A stretch of DNA of 64,000 nucleotides. Source: an uncultured Lachnospiraceae bacterium. Lineage in GTDB: Bacteria > Bacillota > Clostridia > Lachnospirales > Lachnospiraceae. The notes under the pieces were generated by a model. It was not told where the DNA came from. It made no database searches and saw only the letters and a list, made by a program, of their open reading frames with translations. The stretch lies in assembly GCA_944383265.1 (NCBI GenBank), contig CALWOX010000006.1:117003-181002 (forward strand). The letters run 5' to 3'. Made by a program: the position numbers and the translations under genes. This document shows, in pieces, positions 8,818-18,450 of this stretch (positions are counted from its first letter, which is position 1; each line of letters opens with the position of its first letter).

Positions 8818-9734
8818 TGAAGCTTGCGGCTGTGATCTTAAATTATAATAATGCCGATGAATGTATAGAGGCTGTAAAGCGTATAGAGGATTACTCTGTG
8901 ATAAACGCTGTGATAGTTGTGGACAATGCATCCTCGGATAACAGCAGGGAGAGGCTTGAGAGATTTTTCGACAGCCTGAACGGCAGGCAGCAGAAAGACG
9001 GGTGCTCAGAGGATGACAACTTCAGGAAATTTATGCTGGTATGCTCCGACAAAAACGGAGGCTATGGCGCCGGAAACAACTTGGGTGTTAAGTATGCCTA
9101 TGAAGTGCTTGGAGCAGAGTATGTAATAATATCAAATCCTGATGTAAGCTTCAGCGAGGAGTGTGCATGGAGGCTCGTTGAGGCTCTTTCGGAGGATGAC
9201 GAGGCGGCTGTGGCTTCCGCAATGATGGATGACGGCTCAAAAGGCCGGCAGCAGACCGCATGGATGATGAGGGGCTGGTTTTTTGAGCTTCTCAACTCGG
9301 GACCTTTGTCGAGGAGGCTTTTTAAAAAATACTTAAACTATGACAGTGAATACTTTGAGGGTAAGGACAAGGTGTACGTCGGCGCCGTTCACGGCTCTCT
9401 TCTCTGTGTCGATGCCGATAAGTTCGTGAGCTGCGGCGGCTATGATGAAAATATATTCCTTTACTGTGAGGAAAATGTTTTGGGCTTTAAGATGAAAAAC
9501 GCCGGCTATAAGACTGTCCTTATTACCGATCTCTCATATAAGCATGAGGGAAGCTCCACCATAAAGCGCTCAATGAGCGCCATGACTCAAAGACAGAGGA
9601 TAAGACAGAGCTCCGAGAGATATTATTACAGGAATTATCTCAAGGCCGGAGTGCTTAAGATGGCCTTTACCCATGTGTTTCAGGCTATAGTCCTTCTTGA
9701 GACCTGTATTGCACAAACGCTCGGGAAGATATAA
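8817..9734 (+). CDS. Glycosyltransferase family 2, rhamnosyltransferase-like
   Basis: An inverting GT-A transferase of the WbbL/RfbF type that commonly uses dTDP-rhamnose, which this locus makes. Visible motifs in the 305-residue protein are LNYNNADECIEAV, VDNASSDNS, the DxD-equivalent SNPDVSF, GSLLCVDADKF and a LYCEENVLGFKMKNAGYK acceptor-side motif. It starts at an ATG overlapping the previous stop codon. The rhamnosyl specificity is inference from family resemblance and context. Confidence 0.85.
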   Translation: MKLAAVILNYNNADECIEAVKRIEDYSVINAVIVVDNASSDNSRERLERFFDSLNGRQQKDGCSEDDNFRKFMLVCSDKNGGYGAGNNLGVKYAYEVLGAEYVIISNPDVSFSEECAWRLVEALSEDDEAAVASAMMDDGSKGRQQTAWMMRGWFFELLNSGPLSRRLFKKYLNYDSEYFEGKDKVYVGAVHGSLLCVDADKFVSCGGYDENIFLYCEENVLGFKMKNAGYKTVLITDLSYKHEGSSTIKRSMSAMTQRQRIRQSSERYYYRNYLKAGVLKMAFTHVFQAIVLLETCIAQTLGKI

Positions 9735-9774
9735 AATAATATATTCGGACAAGTACCCGGAGGGTTTATGCGGT

Positions 9775-11250
9775 ATGGAGAATGAAAAGGTAAGCATTAT
9801 TATTCCTGTATACAATTCGGAATCCACTATTTCGAGAGCTGTCAACTCGGCACTGACTCAGACTTACAAAAATATTGAGGTCATAATAATCGACGATGGT
9901 TCCTCGGATAAGACAGCGGAGCTCGCGGACGGTTTTGCTGCGAGGGATTCGAGGGTAAGGGTAATACATAAAAAAAATGAAGGCGTCAGCGCCGCCAGAA
10001 ATGACGGCATAAAGGCATGCACGGGAGAGCGATTCATTACTCTTGACGGAGATGACTACACAGATGAGGTCATGGTGGAAAGGCTCCTTAGGGATGTACA
10101 GCTCTATGAGACGGATGTTTCCATTTGCGGGTTCAGACGCATATTTGACAACGGAAAAAAAGAAATAAGAAGAGCGGAGACGGATTTTCAGGGTACCTGC
10201 GAGGAGTTTTTAAACACGGTATTTTTGAATCTTTTTGACGAACAGCTTATCCATACCCACAGTAACAAGCTTTACAAGACCTCGATAGTGAGGGAGCATG
10301 ACATATATTACAAAAAGGGTATGAGCATAAATGAGGACATATATTTTTCTCTCAGATATCTGAGGTATTGCGAGAGCATATCTGTGGTGAGGGAAGCCTA
10401 TATGAATTATGTTCAGCATGACGTGGGGGAGTCTCTCATAACAAAATATAATGAGAACGGGCTTGAGACCTGCTTTGATGTGCTCAGGGCCTGCGATGAG
10501 CTTTTGGACAGCTGCAATGTGGATGATGAGATCGTAAATGCCATGAACAACAGGATGTTTTTCCATATTTGCGGATTTGCGGGTATGCCCTATTACAAGA
10601 CTGACTACAGCGATGAGAAAAAACTCGAAATAATAAAGGAACTCTGCGGCAGGGAGGAATTTCGCAGGCTCATAGCTCAGACTGACCCGAAGGGGCTTAA
10701 AAATATTGTGGCATGGCTTTTGTTTAAGAGCAAAAATGCAGGGCTTTACCATCGGCTTTGTAAACTTTTATACAGCGGAAAGCTTTACACCTCAAGAAAG
10801 CCGGAGGCTACGGAGCCTTCCGAGACAAAGATTGAAGAAGGAACGGAGGAGCAGGAAGAACCGGAGCCTTCAGAGTCAAAGCTTGAGGAAAAGCCTGAGG
10901 ATACAAGGGCTGATGAAGAGATTGAGCCGATACAAAGCCGTGAGACGGAAATTGAAGAAGCGAGAACGGAGGAGCCGGTGCAGGATGAGTCGGATGAAAA
11001 GCTTCCGCCTGAAATAGAGAAGGTAATAAATGATGCCTTAAATGACATTCCGAAGCCTGAGATACCGCATACATCAAGGCCTCACTACAGAAAACGCCAC
11101 CCTGTTATAAGGGAGGTAACGCTGGTGCCTGACAAGGAGAACGGAGAGCTTCTTATAAGGAAAAAGACCTTAAGGGGCGCTGAGGAAAAGAAACGACACG
11201 GATTAAAAGTAAAACACAGAAAAAAGGGTGATAGAATTGCAAAATCATGA
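9775..11250 (+). CDS. Glycosyltransferase family 2 with a long charged C-terminal tail
   Basis: The first 250 or so residues are a canonical GT2 domain: VSIIIPVYNSESTISRAVNS, DDGSSDKT and the DxD-type LDGDDYTDE. After about residue 340 comes a glutamate-rich segment (roughly 345-430, with repeats of the kind EPSETKIEEGTEEQEE), then a basic Arg/Lys-rich end. Such a tail is not part of the GT2 fold and is probably disordered. I start at the ATG at 9775, ten bases after GGAGGG, rather than the longer frame from 9697, which would overlap the previous gene. The 3' end overlaps the aminotransferase gene by 14 bases. Confidence 0.83.
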   Translation: MENEKVSIIIPVYNSESTISRAVNSALTQTYKNIEVIIIDDGSSDKTAELADGFAARDSRVRVIHKKNEGVSAARNDGIKACTGERFITLDGDDYTDEVMVERLLRDVQLYETDVSICGFRRIFDNGKKEIRRAETDFQGTCEEFLNTVFLNLFDEQLIHTHSNKLYKTSIVREHDIYYKKGMSINEDIYFSLRYLRYCESISVVREAYMNYVQHDVGESLITKYNENGLETCFDVLRACDELLDSCNVDDEIVNAMNNRMFFHICGFAGMPYYKTDYSDEKKLEIIKELCGREEFRRLIAQTDPKGLKNIVAWLLFKSKNAGLYHRLCKLLYSGKLYTSRKPEATEPSETKIEEGTEEQEEPEPSESKLEEKPEDTRADEEIEPIQSRETEIEEARTEEPVQDESDEKLPPEIEKVINDALNDIPKPEIPHTSRPHYRKRHPVIREVTLVPDKENGELLIRKKTLRGAEEKKRHGLKVKHRKKGDRIAKS

Positions 11251-12346
11251 GACTGTAACAGTGACGAAGGCAAGCCTGCCTGAGCTTTCTGAATATGAGG
11301 AGCTTATAGAAAAGCTCTGGGAGAACCGATGGCTCACCAATATGGGAATGTACCATGAGGAGCTTAAAAGGCAGCTTAAGGACTATCTTTCTGTGGGGGG
11401 AATAGAGCTTTTTGTAAACGGACATATGGCTCTTGAGATGGTGCTTAAGGCCTTTGAACTTAAGGGAGAGGTCATTACAACGCCCTTTACCTTTGCCTCC
11501 ACCACCCACGCCATAGTCAGAAACGGCTTAAAGCCTGTATTCTGTGACATAAAGCTTGACGACTGCACTATAGATGCGGACCGGATAGAACGCCTTATCA
11601 CCAAGGATACCTGCGCTATAGTGCCTGTGCATGTGTACGGGAATATATGCGATTTTGAAAAGATCGAGGCCATTGCGGATGCCTATGGTCTTAAGGTAAT
11701 CTACGACGCGGCCCATGCCTTCGGAGAGAAGGTGGGAGAAAGGGGTGTGGGCACACTGGGAGACGCCTCCATGTTCAGTTTTCACGCCACCAAGGTCTTT
11801 AACACTATCGAGGGTGGAGCCGTTACCTGGAAGAATGCCGAAGATAAAGAGCTTTCCGACAAGCTTTACAAGCTTAAAAATTTCGGTATAACCGGGAAGG
11901 AAGCCGTGGAGTATGTGGGCGGGAATGCCAAAATGAATGAGTTCTGCGCGGCCATGGGGATATGCAACCTGAGACATGTGGATGAGTGGATAAAAAGGCG
12001 AAAGGCAGTTAATGACAGATATGCGAGGAATCTTTCTCATACGGAGGGAATAAGCTTCCTTAAGCCCAGAGAGGATGCAAGCAGGAACTACGCCTACATG
12101 CCTGTACTTTTTGACGGAGTGAGATTCAAGCGAAACGAGATATATGAGAAGCTTCTGTCGGAGAACATATATTCGAGGAAATACTTCTATCCCTGTGTCA
12201 ATGCCTATGACTGCTACAGGGACAGCTATGATCCTCATGACACCGAGACAGCTCTTTCCATATCGGAAAGGATACTCACGCTCCCTATCTACCCTGAGCT
12301 TTCGGCGGAGGATGTGGACAGGATATGCGAGATCATAACAGGATAA
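11237..12346 (+). CDS. DegT/DnrJ/EryC1-family sugar aminotransferase
   Basis: PLP-dependent aminotransferases of this family put an amino group on keto-sugar nucleotides. The 369-residue protein has TTPFTFASTTHAIV near the N-terminus, the DAAHAFG cofactor motif, and SFHATKVFNTIEGG with the PLP lysine near residue 186. The TTG at 11237 is preferred because AGGGTGAT, a good anti-16S match, ends four bases upstream; the GTG at 11228 sits inside that site. It overlaps the preceding gene by 14 bases. A 4-keto substrate could come from the RfbB product, which would give an amino-deoxyhexose; this is inference. Confidence 0.88.
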   Translation: MQNHETVTVTKASLPELSEYEELIEKLWENRWLTNMGMYHEELKRQLKDYLSVGGIELFVNGHMALEMVLKAFELKGEVITTPFTFASTTHAIVRNGLKPVFCDIKLDDCTIDADRIERLITKDTCAIVPVHVYGNICDFEKIEAIADAYGLKVIYDAAHAFGEKVGERGVGTLGDASMFSFHATKVFNTIEGGAVTWKNAEDKELSDKLYKLKNFGITGKEAVEYVGGNAKMNEFCAAMGICNLRHVDEWIKRRKAVNDRYARNLSHTEGISFLKPREDASRNYAYMPVLFDGVRFKRNEIYEKLLSENIYSRKYFYPCVNAYDCYRDSYDPHDTETALSISERILTLPIYPELSAEDVDRICEIITG

Positions 12347-12350
12347 GGCT

Positions 12351-13379
12351 ATGATACCTAATTTAAGATCAGAAATACGATTTTTAAGAGAATATAACGA
12401 AGCTTCGATATACATCAAACGGGACGATATGATCCCGTTTTCTTTCGGTGGAAACAAAGTAAGGATAGCGGCGGAGCTTTTTGAGGATGCAAAAAAGAAG
12501 CACTGTGATATGATGATATCCTACGGCTCCCGGGCTTCAAATTTAAACAGAGTCGTCGTACATATGGCGGGAGCTTTAGGGATGAAGTGTATTGTTATCT
12601 GCAAGGATGAGGACTCCGACAATACGGCAGGCTTTGCTGAAGCTGCCGCCGGGAAGGCAATGGACAGAGGGACGGAGGGCTTCAATGCCTCTATGGTGAA
12701 GGCCTCGGGAGCTGAGATCGTACATTGCAGAAGAGAAAACGTCAGAGAAACAGTGGAAAGGGTCTTTTGCAAGGCTGAAAGTGAGGGCTTCAGGCCCTAC
12801 TATGTTTACGGAAATCCCTGTGGTACAGGGAATGAGGCCGTGTGCGCGAGAGCATATGAGAAGGCCTTTCATGAGATAACGGAATACGAAGAGGAAAAAG
12901 GCATAGGCTTTGACAGGATATTTACCGCAACAGGCACAGGAATGACTCAGGCGGGATTAATAGCAGGGAGCCTCAGACTAAACTCCGATAAAAAAAGTAT
13001 CATACAGGGCATATCCATAGCCAGAGACCGCGAAAAGGCCCGGGATTCTGTATTGAGCTCTCTTTTAGCCTGCGGATTCGGAAAAGAAGTATCTGATGCC
13101 ATAAATATAAGTGATGATTACCTTTTCGGAGGATACGGAAAATACGACGAGGCTGTTGAAAAAACAGTGCTTCAGCTTATGAATACTTACGGCATACCTT
13201 CAGATCCCTGCTACAGTGGAAAGGCTTTTTATGGCATGCTCAAGGAGATCGAAAAAAAAGGGCTTTCAGGAAATATACTCTTTATCCATACAGGAGGAAC
13301 AGCAGGCTTTTTCGACATGCTGAAAAGACGGGAAGCATCGGAAAGGAGGCAGGGCTTTGGAGAAGGCAGGGGAGAATGA
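12351..13379 (+). CDS. PLP-dependent enzyme, ACC deaminase / D-cysteine desulfhydrase family
   Basis: A fold-type II PLP enzyme of the tryptophan-synthase beta family. RDDMIPFSFGGNKVR at residues 24-38 holds the expected PLP lysine (Lys36), as in 1-aminocyclopropane-1-carboxylate deaminase and D-cysteine desulfhydrase; a TGTGMTQAGL loop near residue 200 binds the phosphate. It begins 4 bases after the DegT gene and its end overlaps the next glycosyltransferase by 23 bases, so it is fully embedded in the glycan operon. That context suggests it makes or modifies an amino-acid or amine substituent of the glycan. The real substrate is unknown. Confidence 0.8.
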   Translation: MIPNLRSEIRFLREYNEASIYIKRDDMIPFSFGGNKVRIAAELFEDAKKKHCDMMISYGSRASNLNRVVVHMAGALGMKCIVICKDEDSDNTAGFAEAAAGKAMDRGTEGFNASMVKASGAEIVHCRRENVRETVERVFCKAESEGFRPYYVYGNPCGTGNEAVCARAYEKAFHEITEYEEEKGIGFDRIFTATGTGMTQAGLIAGSLRLNSDKKSIIQGISIARDREKARDSVLSSLLACGFGKEVSDAINISDDYLFGGYGKYDEAVEKTVLQLMNTYGIPSDPCYSGKAFYGMLKEIEKKGLSGNILFIHTGGTAGFFDMLKRREASERRQGFGEGRGE

Positions 13380-14361
13380 TAATAAAGATATACTCGTCTC
13401 AATATCTTGTATAACATATAATCACGGAAAATATTTGAGAGATGCCCTTGAGGGCTTTTTAATGCAGAAATGCGATTTTAAATATGAAATATTGATACAT
13501 GACGATGCCTCCACAGACGATACAGCTGAGATAATAAGGGAGTATGAGGCGAGATTTCCCGATATTATAAGACCTGTCATACAGAAGGAAAATCAATACA
13601 GCCGCGGGGTAAGGAATATAAGCGGGGTATTTAATTTCCCCAGGGCCCGCGGAAAATATATAGCCATGTGTGAGGGAGATGATTTTTGGACTGACCCTGA
13701 AAAGCTTTCCATACAGGCCGGGTACATGGAGGAGCATCCTGAGTGCGCCATGACCCTTCACAGCGCAAAAATAATGAGGCTTGACGGAGCATGGCATGAA
13801 AATGACGTCATAAGGCCCTACGAGTCAGACAGATTGATACCTCCTGAGGCTGTTATTTCAAAGCGGGCAAACTACCCTACGGTTTCGCTCATGATAAGGA
13901 CAGAATATGCAAAGCAGCTTCCCGAATATTATTTCAGGTGCCCTGTGGGGGATATTCCGCTACACCTTTACATGGCCTCAAGGGGTACGGTTTATTATTT
14001 TGACAGGATGATGTCTGTTTACAGGGCGGGGTCGGAGGGCTCGTGGAGCAATGACATAGAGTCGGGAGAGAGCAGTGAAAAGTGGAGAGCTCACCTTGAA
14101 GCTATGAAGGAGCTTTATAAGGCCTTTGACATGGAGACCTCGGGAAGCTTTCATGATGCCGCCTGTGAGGCCTTTAACAGAGAAAGCTTTCTTGTAAGCC
14201 TTAAGCTCGATGACCTTTCAGTGCTCACAAAAAGGGAAAACAAAAAGTTTAAAGCAGAGCTTCCCGCCATGCAGAGAAGGCTGCTTTTGCTTAAATATTA
14301 TTGTCCCTTTTTGTGGAAGCTTTTGAGAATTCTTTATTACAACTTGTTTACATTTTCCTGA
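13357..14361 (+). CDS. Glycosyltransferase family 2
   Basis: A 334-residue GT2 protein with SISCITYNHGKYLRDALEGF, EILIHDDASTDDT and CEGDDFWTDPEKL, the last holding the DxD-like metal motif. The Phe-Trp after GDD is typical of transferases adding to O-antigen or capsule units. The start is a TTG eight bases after AAAGGAGG, inside the end of the previous gene. The C-terminus (about 300-334) is hydrophobic and basic, consistent with membrane association. The sugar it transfers is unknown. Confidence 0.86.
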   Translation: MEKAGENDNKDILVSISCITYNHGKYLRDALEGFLMQKCDFKYEILIHDDASTDDTAEIIREYEARFPDIIRPVIQKENQYSRGVRNISGVFNFPRARGKYIAMCEGDDFWTDPEKLSIQAGYMEEHPECAMTLHSAKIMRLDGAWHENDVIRPYESDRLIPPEAVISKRANYPTVSLMIRTEYAKQLPEYYFRCPVGDIPLHLYMASRGTVYYFDRMMSVYRAGSEGSWSNDIESGESSEKWRAHLEAMKELYKAFDMETSGSFHDAACEAFNRESFLVSLKLDDLSVLTKRENKKFKAELPAMQRRLLLLKYYCPFLWKLLRILYYNLFTFS

Positions 14362-14445
14362 TAAAATCAATACTTTGTGGAAAAGGTATGTTTTTTGTGA
14401 TAGATTATATTCAAATATCTGCGTTTTTACGACAAGGAGGTTAAG

Positions 14446-15831
14446 ATGCACAAGAAAATCGGAACCGCATTGACGCTGGGCATATCAGTGGCCATGCTTA
14501 TGCTTGCGCCTGTGGCGGCTTATGCGCAGAGCGGGATCATATGGGCTCCCGGTACAGAGGGCTACGAGAGGGAGCAGCAGAGGCTTGCCGAGGAGGCTGC
14601 AAAGGCCGAGGCGGAGGCCATAAGACAGTCGGAGCTTTTTCAGGAGGGCTCCGTAAAGGCTGACGATATACTGGGACTTGTCCCTGAGGTACATGCACAG
14701 ATGATAAAGTCCGACGGAAATCTTACCGACGGATTTACTACAAATATGGATTTCTTTGCGGCTCCCGAGGGGGCGCTTTACGGCCTCAAGGTCAGGATGG
14801 GAAACGGAATAGGTGATGTATACTACAGGGTATACACAGCCGAGCACGGCTGGAGCAACTGGGCCATGAATGAGATGCTCACTCCCTACGGAGGGGATGG
14901 AGCCAAGGTCACAGCCATACAGATGAGGATGACAGGCTATACCCACAACCTCTACGACTTATATTACAGAGTAAAGCTCAACGACGGAACTGTCCTTGAC
15001 TGGGCCCATGACGGACAGACCTCGGGAGCGATGGGCACAGGTCAGTACATAACAGAGATACAGATGAAGTTATGGAAGCACGGACTTCCTTATTTTGAGG
15101 GAACGCAGAACCATATGGCGGCCGCAAATTATGAGGGAGTCGTGACGGGAGCCGACGGCATAGTGCGTTACTCAACCTTTGACGGACAGCCCTATACAGG
15201 CTGGGCTTATAATGACAGGGACAAGTATTACTTTGTAAACAGTCAGGCTGTCACAGGCTGGCAGTATATAGACGGCTACAAGTACTACTTTGACGCTATG
15301 GGAAAGGTCGTCACAGACCTTGAGCCTGTTATAGGAAATCCCGGAGACTTTATCATAAAGCTGAATAAGGACATGAAGACTCTCACCATCTATACAAAGG
15401 ACGGAGACAACGGGTACATAATCCCCTACAAGGTATTCCTTGTGACCATAGGACCCGACACTCCCATAGGAACCTTCAAGACCTATGCTAAATACAGATG
15501 GAAATTCATGCATGACAATATCTACTGCCAGTATCTCTGCAGGTTTAAGGACGGCTTCCTTCTCCATTCGGTAATATATATGGATCAGCCGGATTCCTAT
15601 CATATGGATGCGGGAAGCTACAACTATCTCGGAAAGATATATTCCGACGGATGCGTGAGGATGAGATCCGGAGACGCCGCATGGATATACAATAATTGCC
15701 CTACAGGTACACAGATAACCATATACAATGACGAGTGGGTGACAGGTCCTTTTGACAGGCCGGCTATTGAACAGGCCATACCTATGACACAGAATTACGA
15801 TCCCACCGATCCTGCCATTACAGGAGCATAA
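14446..15831 (+). CDS. Secreted L,D-transpeptidase with ChW-like and cell-wall-binding repeats
   Basis: A signal peptide (1-27, ending AAYA) is followed by a Glu/Ala-rich helical stretch, two repeats resembling clostridial hydrophobic (ChW) repeats around 75-215 (YYRVYTAEHGWSNWA), two CW_binding_1 repeats around 245-290 (YTGWAYNDRDKYYF, VTGWQYIDGYKYYF), and a YkuD domain from about 303. The catalytic block is HSVIY, then SDGCVRM with Cys403. Such enzymes form 3-3 peptidoglycan crosslinks or attach proteins to the wall. The usual SHGC is SDGC here (Asp401). It has its own AAGGAGG site after an 84-base gap and a terminator downstream, so it may be transcribed separately. Confidence 0.9.
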   Translation: MHKKIGTALTLGISVAMLMLAPVAAYAQSGIIWAPGTEGYEREQQRLAEEAAKAEAEAIRQSELFQEGSVKADDILGLVPEVHAQMIKSDGNLTDGFTTNMDFFAAPEGALYGLKVRMGNGIGDVYYRVYTAEHGWSNWAMNEMLTPYGGDGAKVTAIQMRMTGYTHNLYDLYYRVKLNDGTVLDWAHDGQTSGAMGTGQYITEIQMKLWKHGLPYFEGTQNHMAAANYEGVVTGADGIVRYSTFDGQPYTGWAYNDRDKYYFVNSQAVTGWQYIDGYKYYFDAMGKVVTDLEPVIGNPGDFIIKLNKDMKTLTIYTKDGDNGYIIPYKVFLVTIGPDTPIGTFKTYAKYRWKFMHDNIYCQYLCRFKDGFLLHSVIYMDQPDSYHMDAGSYNYLGKIYSDGCVRMRSGDAAWIYNNCPTGTQITIYNDEWVTGPFDRPAIEQAIPMTQNYDPTDPAITGA

Positions 15832-15838
15832 AAATATC

Positions 15839-15877
15839 GGCTGCCGAAAAAGAAAAAGCTTTGAGGCAGCCTTTTTT
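15839..15877 (+). terminator. Rho-independent terminator after the L,D-transpeptidase gene
   Basis: GGCTGCC and GGCAGCC pair across a 19-base A-rich loop and are followed by TTTTTT. The T-run ends just before the next gene's ribosome site, so read-through into the acyltransferase gene may be only partial. Confidence 0.75.
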
Positions 15878-15887
15878 GGAGATTAAA

Positions 15888-16964
15888 ATGGCTTCGGAGA
15901 AAAAGGTACTTACAAACTACAACTTTTTGAGGATATTGGCTATACTTATGGTTATATCCACCCATATGCTTGGACAGACCTATATAGCGGATGCCGCGAC
16001 TGAGCCTGTGAGATGGCATGTAAGAGAGATAATAAGGACTCTCACCCTTACCTGCAACGGCCTTTTCTTTATGCTGAGCGGCCGCTTTATCATAGAGAAA
16101 TATGACGGCAGGATATGGAGCTTTTATTGGGACAGGATAGTAAAGATAGGTATCCCTGTATTTTTGGTGACTACCTTCAATTACATATATATTTTCGGCT
16201 TTTCGCCGGATATAGCATACATAAAGAATTATTTAAAGCTTTTCCTTCAGGCGAAGGTGCTCGGATACCTGTGGTTTGTATTTGCCCTCGCCGGCTTTTA
16301 CCTCGCTGTGCCCTTTCTCTCAAGAATGCTCAGGGGCATGCCCAAGGGAGAAAAGAAGGCGCTTATAGCGGTAAGCTTCATATATTTTCTTGTTCAGGAT
16401 CTCTATCATCTTGAAGGAATGGAGCAGGTGCTCACCTCGTATATTTTTTACAGCTGGGTATTTTACTGCGTGCTGGGATACCTTCTTGACACTATAGAGC
16501 TTAAAAAGGGGCAGGAGATATTTCTCATAGCTTTGGGGGCCGTTGGACTTTTGATCTCCTCAGTAGAGGAATTTTACATTCCGGGAAAAAATGCCTACAT
16601 TCACGATTATGCTCCCAGCATGATTCTTATGACAGTCTCGGTATATATCCTTGTGACAAGATACGGGAGCTTTATTACAAGGCATATTGAAAAGGGTATT
16701 AATTTTGTGGCAAGGTATATTTTCTTTGTATATCTCTTCCACGGATTTACGCAAAATCTTCTTATAATGAATATACTTACGGAGACTCCTGTGGGCTACG
16801 GGATGTGGATAGGGCTTACGCTTTTGTCCTTTTCCATGGCCCTCATAATGGCGATGATTGCCTATCACCTGATCTATAAGCCGTTTATTTTAAGGCTTAT
16901 TCCGAAGAAAAAGGGAGCTTCCGAAAAAAAGGAAAATTATTCGGTAAAAAATGAAGGAAAATAA
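15888..16964 (+). CDS. Acyltransferase family 3 membrane protein (O-acetyltransferase-like)
   Basis: A multi-pass membrane protein of 358 residues whose N-terminus NYNFLRILAILMVISTHML is the acyltransferase-3 signature with the conserved histidine in the first membrane helix. About ten hydrophobic segments follow. Members O-acylate sugars of surface polymers. The ATG at 15888 has TGGAGA upstream; nine extra codons back to 15861 lie in the terminator and are not used. It overlaps the flippase gene by 14 bases, so the two are translationally coupled. Confidence 0.85.
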   Translation: MASEKKVLTNYNFLRILAILMVISTHMLGQTYIADAATEPVRWHVREIIRTLTLTCNGLFFMLSGRFIIEKYDGRIWSFYWDRIVKIGIPVFLVTTFNYIYIFGFSPDIAYIKNYLKLFLQAKVLGYLWFVFALAGFYLAVPFLSRMLRGMPKGEKKALIAVSFIYFLVQDLYHLEGMEQVLTSYIFYSWVFYCVLGYLLDTIELKKGQEIFLIALGAVGLLISSVEEFYIPGKNAYIHDYAPSMILMTVSVYILVTRYGSFITRHIEKGINFVARYIFFVYLFHGFTQNLLIMNILTETPVGYGMWIGLTLLSFSMALIMAMIAYHLIYKPFILRLIPKKKGASEKKENYSVKNEGK

Positions 16965-18441
16965 CTCGGAACTCAAAAAAAATATAATCAGCGGCTTTTT
17001 CTGGAAGGCTCTTGAAAACGGCGGAGACCAGCTTATAACTTTTGTGATATCCTTGGTCCTTGCGAGACTTTTGGGACCTGAAAAATACGGCACCATGGCC
17101 CTTATGCTGATTTTTGTCTCAATAGCCAATGTCATGATACAGACAGGCTTTCAGACAGCCCTCATTCAAAAAAAAGAGGTGGATATAAAGGATTATTCTT
17201 CAGTCCTTTATCTGGGCCTTATAATGGCCCTTGTCATATATCTTGTAATATTTGCCATAGCCCCCTTTGCGGCGGAGTATTTTTCGGACGATGAGATCGG
17301 TCCGATGCTGAGGGTCCTTTCCCTTATGCTTTTTGCGGGAGCTGTGGTGTCTGTGCAGACCGCATATATCGCAAGGAACATGGATTTTAAGAAGCAGTGT
17401 GCGGCCACGGTCATAGCAGACATATTGTCGGGAGCCGCAGGTATATATGCCGCTCTTATGGATATGGGAACATGGGCTCTTGTGCTGCAGCAGCTCCTTA
17501 AAAACATATTTTTGATGCTGATACTTATGATGACCGTGAGCTTAAGGCCCGCCGCTGTATTTTCTTTAAAGCGTCTTTCATCACTTTTTTCCTACGGCTG
17601 GAAGGTATTGGTGTCGGGACTTATAGATACTGTATACAATAATATCTACACTCCTGTAATATCAAAGCTTTACAGCCCCATTACGACAGGCCTTTACAGC
17701 AGAGGCAATCAGTTTCCTCAGATAATAGCCAACTCCATGGCTCAGACCATGCAGGCGGTGATGCTGCCCGCCTTTTCAAAAAATCAGGACAGCAGCGATA
17801 ACCTTGCCTCAATGCTTCGAAGGACCATAAAAATGGGGAGCTTTGTGATGTTTCCCATGATGGCGGGGCTAATGGCGGTATCAGGGCCTCTCATAGAGGT
17901 GCTTTTGGGGAGTGCATGGAGTGATTGCGCTCCGTACCTCATGCTTTGCGCCTTGGGCTACAGCGTATGGCCCATGCATGTGGCAAACCTTCAAGCCATA
18001 AATGCTCAGGGAAGGAGCGACATATACCTTAAGCTTGAGATAATAAAGAAGCTGACGGGTGCCTTTGTCCTTATTTTCAGCATAAACTACGGGATAATGA
18101 TGATGATATTTTTAAAGTCGATATTTGACTTTGTATGCACCGTCATAAACGCAGCCCCCAACGGAAGGCTTATAGGCTACGGCCCTCTCAAGCAGTGGAG
18201 GGATGTGCTGCCCGAGTTTTTGGTATCCGCATTCATGGGAGCGGCAGTATATATAAGCTCCAAGCTTGTCTCAGGCCTTACAGGCGTGTTTGATTCGCCT
18301 TCGGGAGCTTTTTTTAAGGCTCTTGTACTGTTTTTACTTATTGCAGAGGGGGTGGCGCTTTACCTGATACCTGCTGTGATATTTAAGCTTGAAAGCTTAA
18401 TCTACCTTACAGGAATCATAAAAGGCTATAAAAAACGCTGA
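16951..18441 (+). CDS. Wzx-like oligosaccharide flippase (MOP superfamily)
   Basis: A 496-residue protein with 12 to 14 hydrophobic segments and the WzxC/TuaB-type N-terminus SGFFWKALENGGDQLITFVISLVLARLLGPEKYGTM, plus GFQTALIQKKEV. Family members flip undecaprenyl-linked glycan units across the membrane. It is one of two flippase-like genes in this locus (the other at 20198) and starts inside the acyltransferase gene. Confidence 0.9.
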   Translation: MKENNSELKKNIISGFFWKALENGGDQLITFVISLVLARLLGPEKYGTMALMLIFVSIANVMIQTGFQTALIQKKEVDIKDYSSVLYLGLIMALVIYLVIFAIAPFAAEYFSDDEIGPMLRVLSLMLFAGAVVSVQTAYIARNMDFKKQCAATVIADILSGAAGIYAALMDMGTWALVLQQLLKNIFLMLILMMTVSLRPAAVFSLKRLSSLFSYGWKVLVSGLIDTVYNNIYTPVISKLYSPITTGLYSRGNQFPQIIANSMAQTMQAVMLPAFSKNQDSSDNLASMLRRTIKMGSFVMFPMMAGLMAVSGPLIEVLLGSAWSDCAPYLMLCALGYSVWPMHVANLQAINAQGRSDIYLKLEIIKKLTGAFVLIFSINYGIMMMIFLKSIFDFVCTVINAAPNGRLIGYGPLKQWRDVLPEFLVSAFMGAAVYISSKLVSGLTGVFDSPSGAFFKALVLFLLIAEGVALYLIPAVIFKLESLIYLTGIIKGYKKR

Positions 18442-18450
18442 TAATATGCT

